A stretch of 64,000 nucleotides of DNA. Source: Exophiala sp. HKRS030 (lineage: Eukaryota > Ascomycota > Eurotiomycetes > Chaetothyriales > Herpotrichiellaceae). The position numbers and the translations under genes were made by a program. Positions 57,860 through 64,000 of the stretch are shown here, one piece after another. Each line of letters begins with the position of its first letter. Position 1 is the stretch's first letter. The notes beneath the pieces are model-generated. The model did not search any database and was not told where the DNA came from. It was given only the letters and a program-made list of their open reading frames with translations. The stretch covers positions 3,720,001 through 3,784,000 of the forward strand of contig JAHWDD010000001.1 of the NCBI GenBank assembly GCA_023897205.1. The letters are read 5' to 3'.

Positions 57860-58558
57860 CGCTCTCCTGGGAAAGCCTTGCCGCTTGTGACTTATTTTCT
57901 CGAGCGTTGGCTGCGAACCAAGTTTCTGAACGACGGCGTAGAATCTCTAGAGAAAGGAGGTCAGGATGAGTCGAGGTGTGACAATATGTATATATATGTG
58001 TGTATATGGAATAGAGACAAAGAGCATATCAAAAAGGAAAAGAAGAGCAGGAAGAATCCTCGCGGGGGCGATGTATTTGCACCTTTCCGGGTCACGAAAG
58101 CCCAACACTGGGTGAAGTGGTCACGATAGTAAATCAAGTTTCAGTATGTGAACGAGCTTCTAGAGGCAGGGAGGAGGCAAAGTGATTACAATAGTCAATA
58201 CCTAAGGTTGATTCAGCATGTGAAGTCTCAACGAGGAAAAGAATATTCGGGATCGAAGAGTCACTCGGCTTAGTCATCTCCAATATCTTCCACCTCCGTC
58301 ACCATTATATTCAAGATATTCATTTTACATTGAACCAGTCAAAAACACTTTTTGCATTGCGCAAGATAACATGACACTTCCTTCCCTCACAAGATATACA
58401 TTCGAGCTACCGTCCATTCACTAATTTGACGGCACCTTGATGCTGCCTATCCACCAGTGAAAGTGTCATTACTGGTTGAGAGGCTGGTCAACCTGCGTCT
58501 CGAGAAGTTGGGAATACAGCACTGGGCCGATTCGAGGATTGACACACACACACACATC
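57860..58558. other. Upstream region of UBA3 with dinucleotide run
   Basis: No gene is supported on either strand. An AC run of 15 nt ends two bases before the UBA3 start codon (58542-58556), so it lies in the 5' leader. Confidence 0.5.
58542..58556 (+). repeat. AC dinucleotide run in the UBA3 leader
   Basis: Seven and a half AC units directly before TC-ATG at 58559. Position in a 5' leader next to the start codon is unusual for a microsatellite, which can vary in length between strains. Confidence 0.75.
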
Positions 58559-59932
58559 ATGGCTGTCCCGATATCATCTCTGCTCACCAACGGCTCTCCC
58601 ACTCCCGCCCGGGATCGTTGGTGAGTTCGCAACACATCTATTTGTATCTCAACAAGGCTAGCTAACCTGGAGCCAAAATACAGGACGTACCTCGACAACC
58701 TCCTGTCAACGACCTCACCGTACGCCGGTGAAGAATTTGTCCCCGGTGACGAGACCATCAGCGCCCTCGAAACCTCACGTGTCTTGGTTATCGGTGCTGG
58801 CGGATTGGGATGTGAGATTCTCAAGAATCTCGCCCTCTCCGGGTTCAAGGACATCCACGTGATCGACATGGACACGATCGACGTTTCCAACTTGAACCGT
58901 CAATTCCTCTTCCGCCAGTCCGACGTCGGCAAGTCAAAGGCCGAGGTTGCCGCTTCGTTCGTCGAGCGCCGCGTCCCGGGAGTCAAAATCACCCCCTACA
59001 ACGGCAAGATCCAGGACAAGGACGAGGAGTACTACATGCAATTCAAGCTGGTCATCTGCGGCCTGGACAGCATCGAGGCGCGTCGCTGGATCAACGCCAC
59101 GCTCGTCGACATGGTGGACATGGAGAACCCAGAGTCCCTCAAGCCTCTGGTCGACGGTGGCACCGAAGGGTTCAAGGGCCAAGCTCGTGTCATCCTGCCC
59201 TCCCTCACGTCGTGCATCGAATGCCAGCTGTCGATGCACGCCCCGCGCGCCGCGGTGCCTCTCTGCACGCTCGCCACCATCCCCCGCCAACCTCAACACT
59301 GCATCGAGTGGGCGCACATCATAGCCTGGGAGGAGCGACGGAAGGGGGAACCCCTCGACACCGACGACCCGGAACACATATCCTGGCTGTACCAGACGGC
59401 CCTGGCGCGGGCCAAAGAGTTCGACATCCCCGGCGTGACGTACAGCATGACGCAGGGCGTGGTCAAGAACATCATCCCCGCCATCGCGTCGACGAACGCC
59501 ATCATAGCGGCGGCTTGCTGCAACGAGGCCCTCAAGATCGCCACGTCGTGCGCCCCCTTTCTGGAAAACTACATGATGTACACGGGCGACTCGAACGATT
59601 CCGGACTCTACACGTACACGTTCGCCGCGGAGAAGAAGGACGACTGCCCGGTCTGCGGGAACGTCTCGCAGAACATGACCGTCGACCCCGAATCCACCCT
59701 GGAAGAGTTCCTGGCCGGTCTGGCGGAGCGCGCGGAGGCACAGTTGAAGAAGCCGAGCGTCAGGACCGAAGCCAAGACGCTGTACGTGCAGGCGCCCAAG
59801 AGTCTGGAGGAACAGACGAGGCCAAACCTTGGGAAAAAAATGAAGGAACTGGTCAGTGACGGCGAAGAGGTTGGCGTGTCCGATCTGGCTTTCCAGATCT
59901 CGTTCAAGTTCAGGTTGGTCTTCAAGAAGTGA
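58559..59932 (+). CDS. UBA3: UBA3, catalytic subunit of the NEDD8-activating enzyme
   Basis: Heterodimerises with Ula1/NAE1 to activate NEDD8/Rub1 for cullin modification. Exons 58559-58620 and 58684-59932 give 436 residues. The ATP-binding fold is VLVIGAGGLGCEILKNLALS, followed by DIHVIDMDTIDVSNLNRQFL (family-conserved Asp and Arg) and NPESLKPLVDGGTEGFKGQA. The catalytic Cys is in PLCTLATIP, followed by PQHCIEWAH. Two CxxC pairs, SCIECQ and DCPVCGN, form the zinc site. The C-terminal region (from about residue 345) is the E2-binding domain that recruits Ubc12. Third positions are heavily G/C-biased. The intron branch site is GCTAAC. Confidence 0.95.
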
Positions 59933-60309
59933 AAGAAGGGAGGAACTCGCCGGTGGGAAGAATCCAGGGTCACCAAAAAGCAAAAACAAAGACAGCATAG
60001 CACTCATTATACGAGAGTAGACAACGAATAATTATGACCATGACTAAAGCCGCATTACGGACACAAACATCAACCTACATCTCACTTTAAATTGGGTGTA
60101 TGCAGAACTTTTGGGCGTTTATACTGGAATCACAGAAAAAATAGACGGTGCATAGAGAACAATGAGACACCTTGTATATGCGCATAACTTTTTTTTGGAC
60201 ATATCCATCTCAACCAGAGGTATCTTGAGCCATAGAACAAACACCTTGCAAATGCTAAAGACGCCGTGATTCATGCAATACATATCGTAAACCCTCGTTC
60301 CAATGCGTT
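59933..60309. other. Convergent gap
   Basis: About 380 bp between UBA3 and RPC40 3' ends. Nothing notable seen besides AT-rich sequence. Confidence 0.6.
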
Positions 60310-61479
60310 TCACGTCTCCAGGGCATCGACGGCTCGAAGTAATCTCTTTGCCTTGTATTTCAGCACGCTCACGGCGTCTACAAATAGCATGTCACTCGGG
60401 AACTGTCCCGTGCTCTCGACATTGAAGATGAAATGGTCTTGGACACGACCCAACTTGACTTTGTTTTTGAATTCGTCATGGCGCAGGCACTCGCGGGAAA
60501 CTGTGTCTCGCATGGCATCTTTCACAACCGCCTTCTCGTCACCCTCCCGGCCCTTGAAATCGGGATTATCGGAAGCGCCCTCCAGAGGTGTAACTCGTTC
60601 GAGACCGATCACGCCTGGCGGGAAGCATTTCTGAAATTTGACGGCATCGGCTCCTAGAATAGGCTTTGTGATCGTGATCGTCGGGAGCAGGCGGTACGTT
60701 GCTGTCGCCACCGGACTGAATTTTGCATGGTCGCCTCCTTTACCCAGATGCGCATGGAGGGTCATGTCGAGTTCCTGCCCAGGACGCAACTTGGCGATCA
60801 AAATGTCTGGACTGACAGGCTTAACTTCTCCATCCTTGAAACGCTCCTGATGCTGCCCCATTGGTTCCCAAGTGATGTGCCGCGAGTATACACTGCTGTT
60901 GATATATTTCTCTTCAGGTTCCGTTGCGTTCTTGTCGGCGTTTGGATTGCGCTCGCATCGCACGTTCAACTTTAGGACAATGGTGTTGTAATCTGACAAG
61001 TCCATGCCTTGAATGCCATACTCAGGATTGGCTTGTATGTACCACTTCAGCCATTTCAGACCAGATATGCTGCCTTTCAACGGAATGAGACCCAAACGGT
61101 GCGCGAGGACTTCGTCAGCTATTACTGAGGTGTTGTTTGAGACATAGACTTTTTCGATGGCCAAGGTAGGCACCTCGGCGATGAGGATGCGGCGGAAAGC
61201 ATTTGCGATAGCAGCGTCGACGCCGATCAGGGAGAACGTCGCTTCTGATGCCTCGTTCTGGTGAAATTGGATCTTTAGATTGTTGGCAAACTTGTCAAGG
61301 GACCATGAAAGATCTTCGCCCGCATGATGTCCAGGGAAATCGGTAGAGGTAATGTTCGTGACTGTCTCGGCGTTGATACCGACGACCTACAAAGATCAGA
61401 ATGGTGCTTGGAGGTAGACAACAGTTCCTCGTACCTTCCGCCTATCAAGGCTATCTTGTGAGGGTTGCACAGGTGCCAT
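60310..61479 (-). CDS. RPC40: RPC40/RPAC1, shared subunit of RNA polymerases I and III
   Basis: Alpha-like subunit that pairs with AC19 in the assembly platform of RNA polymerases I and III. Exons 61479-61435 (MAPVQPSQDSLDRRK) and 61386-60310 give 373 residues. The dimerisation motif region reads ATFSLIGVDAAIANAFRRIL then IAEVPTLAIEKVYV, typical of RPB3/RpoA proteins; LAHRLGLIPLKG follows, and the insert domain holds VKPVSPDILIAKLRPGQEL. The C-terminal helix ends LKYKAKRLLRAVDALET. Yeast Rpc40 is 335 residues, so the length is close. It shares a 304-bp promoter region with the complex I gene on the plus strand. Confidence 0.95.
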
Positions 61480-61783
61480 GAGTGGATTTGTGACCGGGCG
61501 ATGGGTTTTTGGTAAAAAATGATTGTCTGCAGCACGATTCTCTCTTTCTTTCTCTCGCTCTCTCCAAATGTGAAAATAAAGTGGGGAAACAGAGAGGTTT
61601 CCCCTCCAGCCAATCAGAAGCCACTTGATAAATCGCCCGCAGGAGCTGTTGACTTCATTGATTTTGTGAGACTCGCCGCTTTCTTCAATTGAAATCCATC
61701 ACAGTTGATGCTGTCGACTTCGAGGCATTAGCTCGAGCATCTTCGTCTTCAGCTTTTCACCTGGCCCTGGGCCGACGTCGACA
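61480..61783. promoter_or_regulatory. Divergent promoter of RPC40 and NUO49 with a CCAAT box
   Basis: A 304-bp intergenic gap. GCCAATCAG with the CCAAT pentamer at 61610-61614 matches the classical site of the HAP/NF-Y complex, which in fungi drives respiratory genes among others. Pyrimidine- and purine-rich runs (TTTCTTTCTCTCGC near 61545) flank it. Confidence 0.5.
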
Positions 61784-63287
61784 ATGGCCGCTTCGTTTGT
61801 ACGAGCCGCGAGCTGGCACTCCGCCAAACGACTTTGCCTACGACCCAGCTTTCACACCCTCCCGAGACAGTCGCCTCTCCTGTCGCGCGCACTCTCTACA
61901 ACCCCGAGCCGAAATGCCACCCATGAAGTCCCTGGGAACCCGGAAACCAGCGGGGGACCACTGACGACTACCATCAGCCCGACCGATTCTACCTTTACCG
62001 CACACACACAGGAGAACTCGCTCCTCGTGAATAAAACCCCGGATGAGAACCTCGGGGACGAGTTTGAAGCAAGAAAGATTCGACACTACACCGTCAACTT
62101 TGGGCCACAGCATCCTGCTGCGCATGGCGTGTTGCGTTTGATTCTTGAGTTGAACGGCGAAGAGATCATTCGAGCAGATCCTCACGTCGGTCTGTTGCAC
62201 CGCGGCACCGAGAAACTCATCGAGTACAAGACATATCTGCAAGCTTTGCCATACTTTGACCGATTCGACTATGTCTCCATGATGACCAACGAACAAGTCT
62301 TTTCCCTGGCTGTCGAGAAACTTCTCAACATCGAAATTCCGGAACGAGCCAAGTACATCCGTACCTTGTTTGGAGAGATCACCCGAATCTTGAATCACTT
62401 GATGTCCATTCTCTCTCACGCCATGGACGTTGGCGCCCTGACGCCTTTTTTGTGGGGTTTCGAGGAGCGAGAGAAGCTCATGGTACGTTTGCCGAATCTT
62501 CCTCTTGACTCTGTCTAATCATTTACAGGAATTTTATGAACGTGTTTCCGGTGCACGATTGCACGCTGCCTATGTCCGTCCTGGTGGTGTCAAGGCAGAT
62601 CTCCCCCTTGGCTTGCTCGACGATATTTACGCGTGGGCAACTCAATTTGGTGATCGTATCGACGAAACCGAGGAACTTCTGACCGACAACCGAATCTGGA
62701 TTGGCCGGACCAAAGGCGTTGGAGTCGTGTCTGCTGCAGATGCACTCAATTACAGTTTCTCTGGTGTCATGCTGCGAGGCTCAGGTGTACCCTGGGACAT
62801 TCGAAAGAGCCAACCTTATGATGCCTACGACAAAGTTGAGTTTGATATTCCTGTCGGACAAAACGGCGATTGCTACGACCGATATCTGTGTCGCATGGAG
62901 GAATTCAGACAATCATTGCGCATCATCCATCAATGCTTGAACCAAATGCCGCCGGGACCTCACAAAGTGGAAGACTACAAGATTGCTCCACCGCCGCGTG
63001 CAGCAATGAAGGAGAACATGGAAGCTTTGATTCACCATTTCTTATTGTTCACAAAGGGATACACTGTCCCTCCTGGAGATACCTACACTGCGATAGAAGC
63101 ACCCAAAGGAGAGATGGGTGTCTATCTGGTCAGTGACGGCAGCGAACGTCCTTACCGATGCAAAGTTCGGGCTCCTGGTTTCGCACACTTGGGATGTTTC
63201 GATCAGATCAGTCGTGGCCATCTTCTAGCTGATGCCGTCGCCATCATAGGCACCTGTGATTTGGTCTTTGGTGAAATTGACCGTTGA
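61784..63287 (+). CDS. NADH:ubiquinone oxidoreductase 49 kDa subunit
   Basis: Core subunit of mitochondrial complex I, related to bacterial NuoD and to [NiFe]-hydrogenase large subunits; helps form the quinone pocket. Exons 61784-62482 and 62529-63287 give 485 residues. The first 45 or so residues are an Arg/Ser-rich mitochondrial presequence (SRALSTTPS). The mature part has [49 protein letters not shown], then [18 protein letters not shown]-like [29 protein letters not shown] and the C-terminal FGEIDR. These are the invariant family blocks. Confidence 0.96.
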
Positions 63288-63430
63288 GTTTGGACGTCGC
63301 TTGGCGTCGGCTATTAGTTATTTCATTTTTATTAACTATATTTGCTTCTCATTCTCATTCTCATTTCTTCTTTCTTTTATTATTTCCACTCGCTTCTGTC
63401 AATCGTTCATGTCTGTCACATCTAGACAAT

Positions 63431-64000
63431 ATGGACCATCCTGACTTTCCCACCGCTATGGCTGACTCAGAAGGCCCTCCTGTCGCCTGTTATAGTCGTA
63501 CTGCTATCAGAACTCCCACCTCACGCGTCGATATTCAGTGGGTTTCCAATCCAAACTATTACTACGATCCAGATGCGATATCTCGACATCTCGACGATCC
63601 AGTGCCATTAAGCCAGGAACAGTACCCCATGAATGAGCGTACTTTGGACTTAGTGACGACAGGAGAGACTCGATATCAATATCGAGTCATGCGTTGTTTG
63701 GCTGATATCCTCCATTGCACAGGATATCTGGCCATCACCGTGAGTGTTCCACACGACGATATCGCCAGTGAATGGTCCACCATCAAGACCAACTTCTTTC
63801 AAGGTGCTCCTATTGGTACAGACTTGTCATTTCTTCTGTAGCTCTACAGTACTGACTTCTCTGTTTAGGTAATATGATTCGAGTTAGATCGGTTCTTCAC
63901 AGTCATAGTACAGAGACTATCGATTTTCCTCGTCGCTACTCCATACAGATACAGGTTCATCGTGTCGGCTTCAGACTGGAAAGAGAGGAAGAGGAGCGGG
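63431..64000 (+). CDS. Unknown protein, 5' part only (runs off the window)
   Basis: I do not recognise it. The first exon, 63431-63803, begins MDHPDFPTAMADSEGPPVAC and joins in phase over a 65-nt intron to an exon from 63869 (GNMIRVRSVLHSHS) that is still open at the window end, with a charged stretch RLEREEEER. No known motif is visible. The start chosen is the ATG following the pyrimidine-rich leader; upstream in-frame sequence back to 63284 is poly-pyrimidine encoded and looks like leader. Confidence 0.6.

Noticed and set aside
58934..60007. 357-codon minus-strand frame opposite UBA3
   Set aside because: Mirror of the G/C-biased UBA3 coding exon, which is certain from its motifs.
1..64000. 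CRISPR arrays, bacterial operons, complete transposons or viral genes
   Set aside because: I looked for spaced direct repeats, transposase or reverse-transcriptase motifs and long terminal repeats and saw none; the window is ordinary fungal nuclear DNA in that respect.

Overview
The window looks like nuclear DNA of a filamentous ascomycete (Pezizomycotina, most likely Eurotiomycetes; the class is an inference). Genes are closely packed on both strands. Introns are short (about 45-80 nt) with GT..AG ends and CTAAC/CTGAC-type branch sites. The gene set includes a CreB-type deubiquitinase, fungal Zn2Cys6 and fungal rhodopsin-type proteins, a complex I 49 kDa subunit and TEL2. I support about 25 protein genes, one degraded gene and no RNA genes. 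Exon borders were worked out by hand from reading frame and splice signals; for 14 spliced genes (the unknown 0.4-2.8 kb gene, RRM/Gly, ChaC, PEF, CreB, YOS1, ALG12, dynamitin, SNX4, aldolase, PEX5, P450, TEL2, UBA3) every phase was checked.

Layout. 0-10 kb: a large unknown basic protein, a glycine-rich RRM protein, a ChaC-type gamma-glutamylcyclotransferase and a penta-EF-hand protein. 11-25 kb: CreB, YOS1, a small cupin protein, ALG12 mannosyltransferase, dynamitin, a 2-oxoglutarate/Fe(II) oxygenase and SNX4/Atg24. 25.5-34 kb: an accessory block that reads like a catabolic cluster (Zn2Cys6 regulator, HpcH/HpaI aldolase, organic-anion MFS carrier, sorbitol/xylitol-type dehydrogenase). 34-46 kb: PEX5, a cytochrome P450, a mitochondrial two-RRM protein, a second MFS carrier of the same family and TEL2. 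48-58 kb: a methyltransferase, a GABA/choline-type permease, a fungal rhodopsin-domain protein, a decayed SNF2 helicase and an unrecognised ORF. 58.5-64 kb: UBA3, RPC40, NUO49 and the start of an unknown gene that runs off the window.

How the genes relate. Most are housekeeping genes with no functional tie to their neighbours. The 25.6-33.8 kb block is the one place where neighbours fit one pathway: two divergent pairs in which a carrier imports a small acid, the dehydrogenase oxidises a hydroxyl, and the aldolase splits a 2-keto-3-deoxy acid. The substrate cannot be read from sequence.

The most unusual features are in gene architecture. The ChaC gene keeps its frame and its family motif only if a 5-nt exon is used. 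The mitochondrial RRM gene gets its start codon only by joining AT and G across an intron. CreB carries a 14-nt exon that ends inside the catalytic cysteine codon. A palindromic word built on TACTCCGTACGGAGTA recurs at ten or more intergenic places.
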